The translations under genes were made by a program, and so were the position numbers. DNA of 64,000 nucleotides, taken from contig NZ_AHZC01000044.1 of assembly GCF_000247475.1 (NCBI RefSeq), positions 1 through 64,000 on the forward strand, written 5' to 3'. Positions 8,258-18,571 of this stretch are shown piece after piece; the stretch's first letter is position 1; each line of letters opens with the position of its first letter. The notes under the pieces are model-generated. The model was given only the letters and a program-made list of their open reading frames with translations, was not told the origin of the DNA and did not search any database. This DNA is from Rhizobium sp. PDO1-076. GTDB lineage: Bacteria > Pseudomonadota > Alphaproteobacteria > Rhizobiales > Rhizobiaceae.

Positions 8258-8472
8258 CGGGCAGGGCTCCGGGTTGGGCCGCGACGGGCCGTGGTTTGAG
8301 CCCCGACCGTGCCGGCCCTCGTTCTCCATCGCGACCTTGATCGCGTTTCAGGTCGAAGCGCATCGCGTTTGAGGTCATGATGTGCCATGCATCGGGCATT
8401 GCCCTGCATCGGGCCGCGCTCCGCCATGGGCCCCGGTCCGCCAGTCCAAACCCTGTTTCTTGCAAGACACCG

Positions 8473-9570
8473 ATGATCCTCGTTCCGCTTTCCTTTCTCG
8501 TCTCGCTCTATCTGACCGTCTTTCTCGTCCGGCTGCTGCTGCGCGGCCGCGACACCTTTGCGGCCAATGGCCTCTTCCTGCTGCTGATTGCCGTCTATAT
8601 CGTCCAGACCGTGCTGGTCGGCCTGCGCTGGGGCTATGGCATCGTGACGATCCTGCCGCTCCTGTCGACGCTCGCCAGCCTCGTGCCGCCGCTGTCTTAT
8701 CTCGCCTTCCGCGATCTCGCCCGCGAACAGCGCGGCCTGTCGGCGCGCGACTGGCCGCATCTCCTGCCGACAGCCGCGCTGATGCTCATGACGCTGGTCT
8801 GGCGCAATCTGGTCGACCTGCTGATCATCACGGAATTTCTCGCCTATGGCCTGGCGCTGCTCTGGCTCGCCCGGCTTGGCCCCGATGGTCTTGTCGCAGC
8901 CAGGCTCGACGGCACGCTGCGCTCCTATCGCTCGCTGCAACTGACCGGCCTTGCTCTGGTGAGCTCGGCCTTGACCGATATCGCCATCAGCCTCGACATG
9001 CTGTGGAGCGGTGGCCAGTATTCCGCTCTGGTCGTCTCGGCCTCAACGACCGCCATTCTGCTGCTGCTCGGCATTGCCGCCGTCGCCGTCGGCTCGGAAG
9101 AAGGCGAGGGCGATGCGCCGGACGATGGGCACGACGACCCGGCAGGATTGGATACGGGACGAGAGGAAGGTCGCTCACCTGAACGAATCCAGGGATCCGA
9201 AAGACCGTCGACCGCCACCGCCGCCTCGCCCGAGGACCGGCAGGTCGCCGCCGATCTCGACCGCCTGATGTCCGAACGCCGCCTGTATGCCGATACCGGC
9301 CTGAACCTGGCGAGGATCGCCCGGCGTTTAAGCCTTCCGGCCCGCAGCGTTTCTCAGGCGGTCAACCGGGTGCATGGCATCAGCGTCTCGCATTATGTCA
9401 ACAATCACCGCATCGCCGACGCCTGCCGGCTGCTGTCTGAAACCGACCTGCCGGTCACCCGCATCGTCTTTGATGCCGGCTTCATGACCAAGTCGAACTT
9501 CAACCGCGAATTTCGCCGCGTCACCGGCATGAACCCGAGCGACTGGCGCCGGCAGAAAACCGCGGCTTGA
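8473..9570 (+). CDS. AraC-family regulator with multi-pass membrane N-terminus
   Basis: 365 residues from the ATG at 8473. Residues 1 to about 205 contain roughly six or seven hydrophobic helices; then a polar linker; then a C-terminal AraC domain (MSERRLYADTGLNLARIARRLSLPARSVSQAVNRV, second helix-turn-helix VTRIVFDAGFMTKSNFNREFRRVTGMNPSDWRR). Membrane-embedded AraC proteins of this layout occur in alphaproteobacteria; they presumably sense a membrane or periplasmic signal and bind DNA from the membrane. It is divergent from the exported protein at 7520-8257. Confidence 0.82.
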   Translation: MILVPLSFLVSLYLTVFLVRLLLRGRDTFAANGLFLLLIAVYIVQTVLVGLRWGYGIVTILPLLSTLASLVPPLSYLAFRDLAREQRGLSARDWPHLLPTAALMLMTLVWRNLVDLLIITEFLAYGLALLWLARLGPDGLVAARLDGTLRSYRSLQLTGLALVSSALTDIAISLDMLWSGGQYSALVVSASTTAILLLLGIAAVAVGSEEGEGDAPDDGHDDPAGLDTGREEGRSPERIQGSERPSTATAASPEDRQVAADLDRLMSERRLYADTGLNLARIARRLSLPARSVSQAVNRVHGISVSHYVNNHRIADACRLLSETDLPVTRIVFDAGFMTKSNFNREFRRVTGMNPSDWRRQKTAA

Positions 9571-9740
9571 TCAGATCATGGAAAATGCCGGTCCCCCCGG
9601 GAGGCAACGCGTCGCCTGAGGCCAGAAGCGAACCGCCAACACAAGATGTGTACAGGAACGTCTACCCGGCCAAACCGCCTTGCCTTTCACCCGGCCGCAT
9701 TGTTCCCTTGGCGCATCATTTGATCACTCAAGGATTTAAA

Positions 9741-10307
9741 ATGCCTCTGAAGCTCTATCTCGCCGGCCCCGAAGTCTTCCTGCCCGATGCCCGCAAGGTG
9801 CTGGACGAAAAGGCCGCCATGACCCGGGCCTATGGCTTCGAGCCGATCTGCCCCGGCGATATCGAGATCGAGCCGGCCCCGACCCGGCATGAATTCGGCC
9901 TGAAGATCAGCGCCGTCGACGAGGGCTTCATGAACGCCGCCGATGGCGTGATCGCCAATCTCACCCCGTTTCGCGGCATCGCGGCCGATCCCGGCACGGT
10001 GTTTGAACTCGGCTATATGTGTGCGTCCGGCAAGCTGGTCGCCGCCTATACCAATGTCACCGATAGCCATTTCGCCCGCACCAAGGCCTGGTATGGCGGC
10101 GAACTGACCATCGACGAACACGGCCGCAAGCGCGGCGCGGACGGCCATTCGCTGGAGGATTTCGAAATGATCGAGAACCTCATGCTGCACGGTGGCGTCA
10201 CCCGCCGCGGCGGCCCCATCGCCATCCACGCCGCCAGCCCCGACCGCCTCTACCACGACCTGACCGCATTCGAACAATGCCTGAAGGCGCTGGCTGAGCG
10301 CGGCTAG
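9741..10307 (+). CDS. Nucleoside 2-deoxyribosyltransferase family protein
   Basis: 188 residues from the ATG at 9741 (AAGGA seven bases ahead; the frame is open further upstream without support). The family exchanges bases on 2'-deoxyribonucleosides in salvage. Visible features are the opening KLYLAGPEVF strand, DGVIANLTPFRGIAADPGTVFELGYMCASGK, which holds the conserved Asp and the catalytic Glu of the GTxxELGYA-type motif, and the closing tail. Monocistronic. Assignment to the family is firm; the exact base preference is not known. Confidence 0.87.
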   Translation: MPLKLYLAGPEVFLPDARKVLDEKAAMTRAYGFEPICPGDIEIEPAPTRHEFGLKISAVDEGFMNAADGVIANLTPFRGIAADPGTVFELGYMCASGKLVAAYTNVTDSHFARTKAWYGGELTIDEHGRKRGADGHSLEDFEMIENLMLHGGVTRRGGPIAIHAASPDRLYHDLTAFEQCLKALAERG

Positions 10308-10642
10308 AGCCCTGCCTTCTCGCCGAGCAGTCGCCGCTGGAATCTGCCCCTCACCCTCTCCCCGCCAGCGGGGCGAGGGGACGCAAGGCCCGACCACAAC
10401 CGTCCTTCTCCCCGTTCACGGGGAGAAGGTGGCGGCAGCCGGATGAGGGGCAGCACCGGACGGATGGATACGGACGAAGACGCATCTCCTTCCGCGTTCA
10501 ATCTGGGGATCTTCTCGCGATCGACCGATGACCTGTCTGCCGATCGCCTGCCAACCACCCGCCAGCCCCGATTCCCCCTGTCTTTTCACGGCTTGCCAAG
10601 CCGCATCGCCAATGCTCCGTTGCGGTTGCAAAAGGAATCGTC
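10308..10642. repeat. Intergenic region with composite palindromic repeat
   Basis: No gene is seen in these 335 bases. Positions 10346-10381 hold a hairpin of the CCCTCTCCCC/GGGGCGAGGGG type and 10403-10428 a second (CCTTCTCCCC/GGGGAGAAGG), followed to 10451 by GCCGGATGAGGGGC, which pairs with the opening GCCCCTC. This is the common composite rhizobial element, possibly ending the deoxyribosyltransferase transcript. The remainder up to the MFS gene shows no clear promoter. Confidence 0.7.
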
Positions 10643-11932
10643 ATGAACCAGCACGTCACGCCGCAACCGAAGCTCGGCGCCAGTTTTTATCGCCTCTGGC
10701 TGTCGAGCGGGCTCGCCAATCTCGCCGATGGCGTTGGCATCGTCGCCTGGCCCTGGCTAGCCTCGCTGATTACCCGCGATCCGCTGGCGATTGCGCTTGT
10801 CGGCGTGGCGCAGAAACTGCCCTGGTTCCTCTTTGCCCTGCCATCCGGCGTGATCACCGACCGGCTCGACCGCCGCAAGCTGGTGGTCGCCATGGATTTC
10901 GTGCGTTTCGTGGTCTTGATGGCGCTGGCCGCAGCACTGCTGGTCCCCGGTCTCCTGCCGCAAGACCCGATAGCCGACTTTCCGACGGCCACGCTCTACT
11001 GGCTGCTGCTCGCAGCCGCCTTGATGGTTGGTTTCGCCGAAGTGCTGCGCGACAATTCCGCTGTCACCCTGATGCCGGCGATCGTGCCGCTGGAGCGGCT
11101 GGAAACGGCAAACGGCCGCATGGGCAGCCTGGAAACCGTGATGAACATGATGATCGGCCCGCCGCTCGCTGGCCTGCTGATCGGCTTGGCCCTGCCGTTT
11201 GCCTTCGGCCTCTATGGCCTAGCCTTTGCCTTTGCCGGACTGCTGGTCCTGTCCATTCCGGGTCGCTTTCGCACGATCCGGCCGGAGCAGCGACACTGGA
11301 TCGCGGAGATCCGCGAAGGGGCAGTCTATCTCTTCCAGCGACCGCTGTTGCGGGATCTGGCGATTGGACTTGGGGCCTTGAACGCCATCGATGTGATGCT
11401 GCTGATGGGGCTGGTGCTGTATGCCCAGGAGGTGATGGGCCTCAATTCGGCGCAATATGGGCTGCTGCTCACCGGTCTTGCCACCGGAGGACTGCTGGGT
11501 GGTCTGCTCGGCGAACGTGTCATCCGCCGCCTGGGAGCGTCAGCCTGTCTGCGGCTGACCATCGCCGCCTGCTGTGCGATGGCGCTGGTCATCCTGCTCA
11601 TGCCGTTTTCGGTCGCCGTCTGGTTCGCCCTGATGCTCGCCAGCTTCACCGGCATGATCTGGAACATCATCACCGTGTCGCTGCGCCAGCGCATGATCCC
11701 GCCGCATCTGCTCGGCCGGGTCAACAGCGTCTACCGCTTCTTCGGTCTCGGCACCATGCCGCTCGGCCTGATCGTCTCCGGCCTGAGCGTCACTATTGCC
11801 GAAGGCTTCATGCCGCGCAACCAGGCGCTGGCCGCCCCGTTTGCCCTCGGTGCGGTCCTGTCGCTGCTCTTGCTGATCGCCATATGGAAACGCGTGTCGC
11901 CCAAGGCGCTGAGGGATTTCAGCGGTCGGTGA
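10643..11932 (+). CDS. Major facilitator superfamily transporter, enterobactin-exporter-like
   Basis: 429 residues with about twelve hydrophobic helices in two halves. After helix 2 the MFS loop signature reads GVITDRLDRRKLVV. The conserved segment PAIVPLERLETANGRMGSLETVMNMMIGPPLAGLL is characteristic of DHA3/EntS-like exporters. AAAGGA lies about nine bases upstream of the start. Efflux of a small amphipathic compound is likely; the substrate is unknown. It stands alone, followed by a hypothetical gene on the same strand after 166 bases. Confidence 0.87.
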   Translation: MNQHVTPQPKLGASFYRLWLSSGLANLADGVGIVAWPWLASLITRDPLAIALVGVAQKLPWFLFALPSGVITDRLDRRKLVVAMDFVRFVVLMALAAALLVPGLLPQDPIADFPTATLYWLLLAAALMVGFAEVLRDNSAVTLMPAIVPLERLETANGRMGSLETVMNMMIGPPLAGLLIGLALPFAFGLYGLAFAFAGLLVLSIPGRFRTIRPEQRHWIAEIREGAVYLFQRPLLRDLAIGLGALNAIDVMLLMGLVLYAQEVMGLNSAQYGLLLTGLATGGLLGGLLGERVIRRLGASACLRLTIAACCAMALVILLMPFSVAVWFALMLASFTGMIWNIITVSLRQRMIPPHLLGRVNSVYRFFGLGTMPLGLIVSGLSVTIAEGFMPRNQALAAPFALGAVLSLLLLIAIWKRVSPKALRDFSGR

Positions 11933-12098
11933 CCCGGTCGTCGTGGCGGTGCCGGATGGGGACGGTACCGGACGAAGCAGTCAGCCCAAGACGCTCTTGA
12001 AGGTGGTTAGAAACCACACAGCTTTGCACATATTTGGTTAGGCTGGATGTTCTATCAATCAATGGTTGATCGGTCGGTGCCTTTGCGAGGTTTTACCG

Positions 12099-13022
12099 AT
12101 GAGATTTAGTTTCATCCTCTGCTGGTTCATCTTGTGCGGCATTTGCCTGGTGGGAGCGCTGGTTCCGTTTGTCGGCGCCGTCTTCATCTTGCTCATGCCA
12201 TTCATGCTTGGCACTTTGGCTGCACTGGGCTTGCTTGCCGTCTTCCTCGATGTGCTGATCCGACGGCTGCCTGTCGCTTTTGTTGTTTTGCCGGTTGGTG
12301 CGCTCGTCTGGTATTACGGTCTGGTGGTTTTCGACCAGCTGGATCTTCGACGTATTCGCGACGAGATCGCTGCGCAAAATCCAATGACAATCGCCGCGTT
12401 TGATCCGAGCGCGTATGACCTTGTGCTGCCGGACGCACAGCGCTTCGTCCGCTTGAATGCGATTGCGACAGCCTATGATGAAAAGCAGTTTGCGCAGATC
12501 AGCGCCTTGAATGACGATGACTGCAGTATCGTTGCCGATTTCATCAAGACGGTGCCGGGTAGCTGGGCCGATGTTTCGTCGGGCATATTCGGCGCCGTCT
12601 GTGTCGTGACTGTTCCCGGAACACCGGCCAGACAAACCGTCACGGTCACCAGGCAGCACACGCTCAACAACGACAGCCCGCAACTCCGGACAAGCTTACT
12701 CCGGACAAGCGGCCTCCAGCTGAGCGGTGCCAATGGGCCGGTGATGACGTTGATTGACCGGGTGTCGGTTGATGCCTATCCCCCGATCCCGGTTCTTCTT
12801 CTGGGCTGCATGCTAATGACCGAAGGTCAACCGCAATGCTATTTCGGCCCGAAGAAACGGCCCCAGACACTCGAAGTGATCAACCCGTCGATCGACCGCG
12901 ATCTCTATCCCGAGCCGGAGAATATCCTGCTCGGCATCCCGGCCAGGAAGAAAGGCGAGGGACCGTTTGCAGACCGGGAAAGCGTGATGGCCGCAATCCG
13001 TACCGCGGCCGCCGGACAATAG
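12099..13022 (+). CDS. Membrane protein of unknown function
   Basis: 307 residues from the ATG at 12099 (GAGG upstream). Three hydrophobic helices occupy residues ~3-85, then a ~220-residue soluble region, probably periplasmic, with four to five Cys residues (DDDCSIVADF, GAVCVVTV, LLGCML, QPQCYFGPKK) able to form disulfides. Its base composition is slightly more AT-rich than its neighbours. I do not recognise the family. The next gene (msrB) is convergent. Confidence 0.65.
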   Translation: MRFSFILCWFILCGICLVGALVPFVGAVFILLMPFMLGTLAALGLLAVFLDVLIRRLPVAFVVLPVGALVWYYGLVVFDQLDLRRIRDEIAAQNPMTIAAFDPSAYDLVLPDAQRFVRLNAIATAYDEKQFAQISALNDDDCSIVADFIKTVPGSWADVSSGIFGAVCVVTVPGTPARQTVTVTRQHTLNNDSPQLRTSLLRTSGLQLSGANGPVMTLIDRVSVDAYPPIPVLLLGCMLMTEGQPQCYFGPKKRPQTLEVINPSIDRDLYPEPENILLGIPARKKGEGPFADRESVMAAIRTAAAGQ

Positions 13023-13032
13023 TCCCCAACCC

Positions 13033-13446
13033 TCACGCCAGCGGTTCAAACACCATCGAGTGACCGTTGATGCAGTAGCGCAATCCGGTCGGCTTCGGGC
13101 CGTCGGGGAAGACGTGGCCGAGATGGCCGCCGCAATTGGCGCAGCGGATTTCAGTGCGCACCATGCCATAGGCGGTGTCGCGATGTTCGGTCACGGCGCC
13201 CGGCTTCACCGGTTCGAAATAGCTCGGCCAGCCGCAGCCGGCGTCGAATTTGGTATCGGAAACGAACAGCGGTTCGTTGCAGGCGGCGCAGCGATAGAGC
13301 CCCTTGTCGTTGGTGTCCCAATAGGGGCCGCTGAAGGCGCGCTCGGTGCCGTGTTCGCGCAGGATCCGGTATTGTTCCGGCGTCAGCTGCTCGCGCCATT
13401 CCTCGTCGCTCTTGGTGATCTTCGGTGCGGTTGTGCTGTCGCTCAT
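13033..13446 (-). CDS. msrB: Peptide-methionine (R)-S-oxide reductase MsrB
   Basis: 137 residues. MsrB reduces the R-diastereomer of methionine sulfoxide in proteins, with thioredoxin as electron donor. The zinc site is visible as two CxxC pairs (RCAACNEPL and [14 protein letters not shown]), and the catalytic region reads [11 protein letters not shown] with the active Cys followed by NxxS. Conserved [10 protein letters not shown] is also present. Two adjacent ATGs (13449, 13446) are possible; the second is better placed after GGAGA. Single gene, convergent with the membrane protein at 12099. Confidence 0.95.
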   Translation of the reverse strand: MSDSTTAPKITKSDEEWREQLTPEQYRILREHGTERAFSGPYWDTNDKGLYRCAACNEPLFVSDTKFDAGCGWPSYFEPVKPGAVTEHRDTAYGMVRTEIRCANCGGHLGHVFPDGPKPTGLRYCINGHSMVFEPLA

Positions 13447-13768
13447 CATCGGCTCTCCAACTGGAATTTCGAATGGACGGCCGGCGAACCGGCCTCCGTT
13501 GTCCTATAGATAGGACGCCGATGCGGTTGCGGCAAATCCTCTTGAACCTAAGCCTTGCCGTGTTGCGCCGGAAATTTGGGCCCTTGCCTTGCCGGCACCG
13601 CCAACACGCAGCACCAAAGGCGGTTTGACGTGAGGAAACCGGGGGTTGACACCTCCGTGATTGGATTCTGTTCCGTTTTTGCTTGAGGCGACGGTCCCCA
13701 TGTCCTAACACGGAACCTCCTTGCATCGCAGCCAAGTTCACCATCGAACGACCGCCCGGGGAGGTGGA
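13447..13768. other. Intergenic region upstream of the mrp operon
   Basis: About 320 bases between msrB (-) and mrpA (+). A TTGACA box occurs at 13646-13651, but no convincing -10 element follows at normal spacing. A GGACGGCCGGCGAACCGGCC hairpin-like stretch lies near 13484-13503. No gene or known riboswitch is seen. Confidence 0.4.
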
Positions 13769-16171
13769 ATGCCTGTTTTGACCGGCGATCTGACCTGGAT
13801 CGCAATGTTGCTACCCTTTGCCGGTGCGCTGGTCGCGCCATGGTTGACATCACGGCTTGGCGCGTCCGCTGCCTGGCTGCTGGCACTGTTCCCGGCGCTC
13901 GCCTTCCTGTATTTCATCGGCTTCATGCCGGAAATCGCGGCGGGCGAAGTGGTGACCGGCGGTTATGCCTGGGTGCCGAGCCTCAACCTGTCGTTTTCCT
14001 GGTTCCTCGACGGCCTGTCGCTGACCTTTGCCCTGCTGATCACCGGCATCGGCGCGCTGATCGTGCTCTATGCCGGCGGCTACATGAAGGGCCATGTCCA
14101 GCAGGGGCGTTTCTTTGCCTATATCCTGCTGTTCATGGGCGCCATGCTCGGCGTCGTCGTCTCCGACAGCCTGCTGATGCTGTTCGTCTTCTGGGAGCTG
14201 ACCTCGATCACCTCCTTCCTGCTGATCGGTTTCGACCACAGCCGCGAGGCCGCCCGTCGCGCCGCCCTGCAGGCGCTGGTCGTCACCGGTGGCGGTGGCC
14301 TGCTGCTGCTGGCCGGCCTGATCCTGATCTGGAATATCACCGGCGTCACCCAGCTCTCCCTACTCCTGCACATGGGCGATCCCCTGCGCGCCAGCCCATT
14401 TTATCTCGCGGCCCTGTTCCTCGTCCTCGGTGGCGCCTTCACCAAGTCGGCCCAGTTCCCGTTCCATTTCTGGCTGCCCTATGCCATGGAAGCGCCGACC
14501 CCGGTCTCGGCCTATCTGCATTCGGCGACCATGGTCAAAGCCGGCGTCTACCTGCTGATGCGGCTCAATCCGGCCATGGGCGGCACGCCCGCCTGGGAAA
14601 TCCTGCTGCCATTCTTCGGCGGCATCACCCTGATCGTCGGCGCGGTGCTTGCCATCCGCCAGACGGACCTGAAGCTGATGCTCGCCTATACGACCGTTGC
14701 CTCGCTTGGTCTCCTGGTCATGCTGACCGGTTTCGACACGCCTTATGCGGTCGAGGCGGCGGTGCTCTATCTGGTCGCCCATTCGCTGTTCAAGGGCGCG
14801 CTGTTCATGGTCGCCGGCGTGATCGACCATGAAACCGGCACCCGTGACGTCAGAAAGCTGAGCGGCCTGCGCAAGGCCATGCCGGTCACATTCGCCGCAG
14901 CACTGGTTGCCGCCCTGTCGATGGCCGGCCTACCGCCGCTCTTCGGCTTCCTCGCCAAGGAAGAGATCTACACGGCCCTTGCCGGCAGCAATCCTCGCGC
15001 TGTGGTCTTCACCGCCGTTGCCGTCTTCGGCAATGCGCTGATGTTTGCCATCGCCTTTGCCGTCGGCCTCAAACCCTTCATCGGGCCGCTGGTCAAAACC
15101 CCGAAACACGCCCATGAGGGCCCGGTCCTGCTCTGGCTCGGGCCGCTGAAGCTGGCGGTGCTCGGCCTGGTGCTGGCCGTTTTCTCGCCGCTCACCCATT
15201 GGCTGATCTCATCGCCGATGGCGAGTGCCGTCGATGGCACGCCGCAGACGGTGTCCATCAGCCTGATCCCGCATCCCGGCGTGCCGCTGGTCCTGTCGCT
15301 GCTGACGATCGCGCTCGGCATCCTGGTCTACCGCTCTCTCGACCGCGCCCGCGCGCTGGTTGCCGAACTGCTCGAGGCCATCGGCACCGGCCCCGATCGT
15401 GGCTTCGACCACGTCATCAGCGGTCTGGTCAAATTGTCCTTCCATGTCACGCGCCGGCTCCAGGGCGGACGGCTCGAAGTCTACATCACCAGCACCTTCG
15501 TGCTTCTCGCCGTCGTCCTGCTCGTGCCGCCGCTGGTCTATGGCGAGCTTCCGGGCGTGCCCGCCTGGCCTTCGAGCTTGCGTTTCCACGAACTGGCCAT
15601 CTTCGCCATCGCCGTCATCGGCGTGCTCGCGGTGCTCACCGCCAAGGACCGCCTGACCGCGATCGTCTGCCTCGGCATCCAGGGCTTTGCCATCGCCGTC
15701 ATTTTCCTGCTGTTCGGCGCGCCGGATCTGTCCTTCACCCAGTTCATGGTCGAGACCCTGTCTGTCGTCATCCTGGCGCTGGTCATGTCGCGCCTCAGGC
15801 TGTCTCTCTCCGATCATCGCCCGCTCTGGGCCACATTCGGTGATGGTGCCGTGGCGGTTGCCTGCGGCACGGGCTTTGCGCTGCTGCTGATGGCGGCCAC
15901 CGAAATGCCGTTCGACACGACGCTGACCGAATTCTTCAACACCTATTCCAAGGTGATTGCCCACGGCGCCAATGTCGTCAATGTCATCATCGTCGACTTC
16001 CGCGGCGTCGACACGCTGGGCGAGATCTCGGTGGTGATGATCACCGGCCTGTCGATCCTTGCCCTGATCCGGGTGCGCGCCCGTCCGGCCGTGGCCGGGG
16101 TTCCGGCAGGCGTCGCGGTTGCCGAAGAGACCGCACCGCCGGCCCGCAAGAAGAGGGGGGCGAAGAAGTGA
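13769..16171 (+). CDS. mrpA: Monovalent cation/H+ antiporter subunit A (MrpA/PhaA)
   Basis: 800 residues from the ATG at 13769 (GGGGAGGTGG upstream). This is the largest Mrp subunit, related to complex I NuoL, with about twenty hydrophobic helices. Recognisable segments are the quinone/proton-channel motif [47 protein letters not shown] and the C-terminal MrpB-like helices ([22 protein letters not shown]). Length fits bacterial MrpA (about 800). It heads a seven-gene operon in which the genes overlap by 1-4 bases. The complex exports Na+ or K+ in exchange for protons and supports pH and salt tolerance. Confidence 0.96.
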   Translation: MPVLTGDLTWIAMLLPFAGALVAPWLTSRLGASAAWLLALFPALAFLYFIGFMPEIAAGEVVTGGYAWVPSLNLSFSWFLDGLSLTFALLITGIGALIVLYAGGYMKGHVQQGRFFAYILLFMGAMLGVVVSDSLLMLFVFWELTSITSFLLIGFDHSREAARRAALQALVVTGGGGLLLLAGLILIWNITGVTQLSLLLHMGDPLRASPFYLAALFLVLGGAFTKSAQFPFHFWLPYAMEAPTPVSAYLHSATMVKAGVYLLMRLNPAMGGTPAWEILLPFFGGITLIVGAVLAIRQTDLKLMLAYTTVASLGLLVMLTGFDTPYAVEAAVLYLVAHSLFKGALFMVAGVIDHETGTRDVRKLSGLRKAMPVTFAAALVAALSMAGLPPLFGFLAKEEIYTALAGSNPRAVVFTAVAVFGNALMFAIAFAVGLKPFIGPLVKTPKHAHEGPVLLWLGPLKLAVLGLVLAVFSPLTHWLISSPMASAVDGTPQTVSISLIPHPGVPLVLSLLTIALGILVYRSLDRARALVAELLEAIGTGPDRGFDHVISGLVKLSFHVTRRLQGGRLEVYITSTFVLLAVVLLVPPLVYGELPGVPAWPSSLRFHELAIFAIAVIGVLAVLTAKDRLTAIVCLGIQGFAIAVIFLLFGAPDLSFTQFMVETLSVVILALVMSRLRLSLSDHRPLWATFGDGAVAVACGTGFALLLMAATEMPFDTTLTEFFNTYSKVIAHGANVVNVIIVDFRGVDTLGEISVVMITGLSILALIRVRARPAVAGVPAGVAVAEETAPPARKKRGAKK

Positions 16172-16587
16172 ACACCCTGATCTTCCGCACGGTTGCGCCC
16201 TTCCTCACCGCGCTCATGCTGCTGTTTTCGATCTTCGTCCTGCTGCGCGGCCACAACGAGCCCGGCGGCGGCTTTATCGGTGGCCTGATCGCGGCCTCCG
16301 CCTTTGCCATCTATGGCATCGCCTTTGGCGTACAGGCCGTGCGCCGCGCCCTTTATTTCCATCCGATGTCGATCGCCGGCTGCGGCCTTTTCGTCTCGAC
16401 CCTGTCCGGCTTCGTCTCGGCGCCGCTCGGCCTGCCGTTCATGACCGGCGTGTGGATCTATCCGAGCCTGTTCGGCGTCGAGGTGCCGCTCGCCACCGTC
16501 ATGTCCTTCGATGTCGGCGTCTATCTCGTCGTGCTCGGCGCCTTCACCTCGATCGCGCTGGCGCTCGAAGAAAGGGACGACGGCTGA
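16168..16587 (+). CDS. mrpB: Na+/H+ antiporter subunit B (MrpB)
   Basis: 139 residues; starts with GTG, four bases inside the end of mrpA. MnhB domain with four hydrophobic helices; the conserved segment [28 protein letters not shown] is typical of MrpB, as is the [21 protein letters not shown] end. Part of the membrane Mrp complex. The stop shares a base with the mrpC start, which indicates translational coupling. Confidence 0.95.
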   Translation: MNTLIFRTVAPFLTALMLLFSIFVLLRGHNEPGGGFIGGLIAASAFAIYGIAFGVQAVRRALYFHPMSIAGCGLFVSTLSGFVSAPLGLPFMTGVWIYPSLFGVEVPLATVMSFDVGVYLVVLGAFTSIALALEERDDG

Positions 16588-16964
16588 TGGAAGCGTTGTT
16601 TGCAGTCCTGGTCGGCATCTTCTTTGCCGCCGCCCTCTATCTGATGATGTCCAAGCATATCATCCGTGTCCTGCTCGGCGTCGTCCTGCTCGGCAATGCC
16701 GTTAACCTGCTGTTGTTCACGGCCGGCCGGCTGACCGCGGAAGTGCCGCCGATCATCCCGGCCGGCAGCGATACGCTGGCCATGAGTGCCGCCAACCCGC
16801 TGCCGCAGGCGCTGATCCTGACGGCGATCGTCATCTCGTTCTCCTTCTTCTGCTTCCTGCTGGTGCTGACCTACCGCGCCTATCAGGACCTCGGCACCGA
16901 CGACACCGACGACATGCGCGTCGCCGAGCCGAAGGATGAACCCATGCCTCCAATGGGATATTGA
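16587..16964 (+). CDS. mrpC: Na+/H+ antiporter subunit C (MrpC, NuoK-like)
   Basis: 125 residues with three hydrophobic helices, homologous to complex I subunit NuoK. Conserved features are LLGVVLLGNAVNLLLF (helix 2) and DPLPQALILTAIVISFS-like NPLPQALILTAIVIS (helix 3). The C-terminus is acidic (TDDTDDMRVAEPKDEP). Overlaps mrpB by one base and mrpD by one base. Confidence 0.95.
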   Translation: MEALFAVLVGIFFAAALYLMMSKHIIRVLLGVVLLGNAVNLLLFTAGRLTAEVPPIIPAGSDTLAMSAANPLPQALILTAIVISFSFFCFLLVLTYRAYQDLGTDDTDDMRVAEPKDEPMPPMGY

Positions 16965-18571
16965 TGATGGCTACATCGTCCACCCCGATCGACCTGTCGC
17001 TGGCGCTTGTCATGGATCCGGCAACTGCTGGCCAGTGGCTGGCCATCCTGCCGATGGGCCTGTGCCTCGGCATCGGTGCGCTGCTGATGATGATCCGCCA
17101 TCGCATCACCTGGCATCCGCCGGTTGCTCTTGCCGGTCTTGCCCTGCTGGTGCTTGTTGATGTCCTGCTGCTGTCCAAAGTTCTCGCCGATGGCCCGCTG
17201 ACCATGATGATGGGGCGCTGGCGCCCGCCGTTCGGCATTGCCATCACCGTCGACCTGACCGGCGCACTGCTGGCGCTGGCTGCCGCCATCGTCGCCTTCG
17301 CCGGCGCGCTTTATGCCGAGGTCGATATCGACAACAGCGGTCGCCGCTATGGTTTCTATCCGCTGCTGATGGTGCTGATGGCCGGCGTATCCGGCGCATT
17401 CCTCACCGGTGACATCTTCAACCTCTATGTCTGGTTCGAGGTTCTGCTGATCTCGTCCTTCGGCCTGTTGATCCTCGGCTCCGAGCGTGAACAGATCGAC
17501 GGCGCGCTGAAATATGCGGTGCTCAACCTGATCGCCACGACGCTGTTCCTGATCGCCGTCGGTTATCTCTATGCGATCTTCGGCACGCTCAACATGGCCG
17601 ATATCGCGCTGAAGGCGCCGGAACTGTCGGGGTCTGCGCCGCTGATGACGCTGTCGGCGCTCTTCGTGCTCGCCTTCTCCATGAAGGCGGCGGCCTTTCC
17701 GGTCAATTTCTGGCTGCCGGCCTCCTATCATACGCCGCGTGTCGTCGTGTCGGCCCTGTTTGCCGGCCTGCTGACCAAGGTCGGCGTCTATGCGCTGCTG
17801 CGCGTCATGGTCATGCTGCTGCCGATCGAGCGCGAGGCCCTGAGCCTGATCATCGCCATTGTTGCAGCCCTGACCATGATCCTCGGCGCCATGGGTGCGC
17901 TGGCCCAGACCGACATCCGCCGCTTCATGGGCTATATCGTCATTGCCGGCATCGGCAACATGATGGCCGGCATCGCCATCGGTGGCGATATGGCGGTCGG
18001 TGCGGCGATCTTCTACGCGCTGCATTCCATCCTGCTGATGACGGCGCTCTATCTGGTCATGGGCGAGGCGGCCCGTATCGGCGGCAGCTTCAGCCTGTCG
18101 AAACTGGCCGGCCTGTGGACGTCGACCCCGGCCTTTGCCGCCCTGTCGCTCGCCCTGTTTTTTGCCGCCAGCGGCCTGCCGCCCTTTTCCGGCTTCTGGC
18201 CCAAGGCGCTGCTGGTCAAGGCCTCGCTCGATATCGGCGCCTGGTGGCTGGCCGGCTCCGTATTGCTGTCGGGCTTCCTGTGCACCATCGGTTTCGGACG
18301 GCTGTTCCTGCTCGCCTATTGGCGTCCGGCTCTGGCGACGGGACCCGAGGCTACGCTTGCCGCTTCGGGGCAGGTCACCTTCGTGCCGCCGCCACCGGTC
18401 CCCCGCACAAGCCTGTGGCGCAGCGCGCCGATCCTGCTGCTCTCTGGCTTCGTCGTCTGGTTCGGCCTGTTTCCCGATCCGCTGATCGTCGTCAGTCAGC
18501 AGGCGGCCGCTGGTCTCTCCGATCCGACGGCCTACATTCTGTCTGTCTTCCCCGAGAAAGCTGCGCCATGA
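16964..18571 (+). CDS. mrpD: Na+/H+ antiporter subunit D (MrpD, NuoM/N-like)
   Basis: 535 residues. The start is at ATG 16964 or the adjacent ATG 16967; it overlaps the mrpC stop. About fourteen hydrophobic helices of the proton-translocating NADH dehydrogenase family. The key motif with the channel lysine is AFSMKAAAFPVNFWLPASYHTPRVVVSALFAGLLTKVGVYALLR (written here as the span of about residues 230-275), and a NLYVWFEVLLISSFGLL helix precedes it with the conserved Glu. Second large ion-translocating subunit of the complex. Confidence 0.95.
   Translation: MMATSSTPIDLSLALVMDPATAGQWLAILPMGLCLGIGALLMMIRHRITWHPPVALAGLALLVLVDVLLLSKVLADGPLTMMMGRWRPPFGIAITVDLTGALLALAAAIVAFAGALYAEVDIDNSGRRYGFYPLLMVLMAGVSGAFLTGDIFNLYVWFEVLLISSFGLLILGSEREQIDGALKYAVLNLIATTLFLIAVGYLYAIFGTLNMADIALKAPELSGSAPLMTLSALFVLAFSMKAAAFPVNFWLPASYHTPRVVVSALFAGLLTKVGVYALLRVMVMLLPIEREALSLIIAIVAALTMILGAMGALAQTDIRRFMGYIVIAGIGNMMAGIAIGGDMAVGAAIFYALHSILLMTALYLVMGEAARIGGSFSLSKLAGLWTSTPAFAALSLALFFAASGLPPFSGFWPKALLVKASLDIGAWWLAGSVLLSGFLCTIGFGRLFLLAYWRPALATGPEATLAASGQVTFVPPPPVPRTSLWRSAPILLLSGFVVWFGLFPDPLIVVSQQAAAGLSDPTAYILSVFPEKAAP

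Noticed and set aside
13646-13680. TTGACA box as the mrp operon promoter
   Set aside because: No acceptable -10 element at 15-19 bases, so it is only mentioned in the intergenic note.
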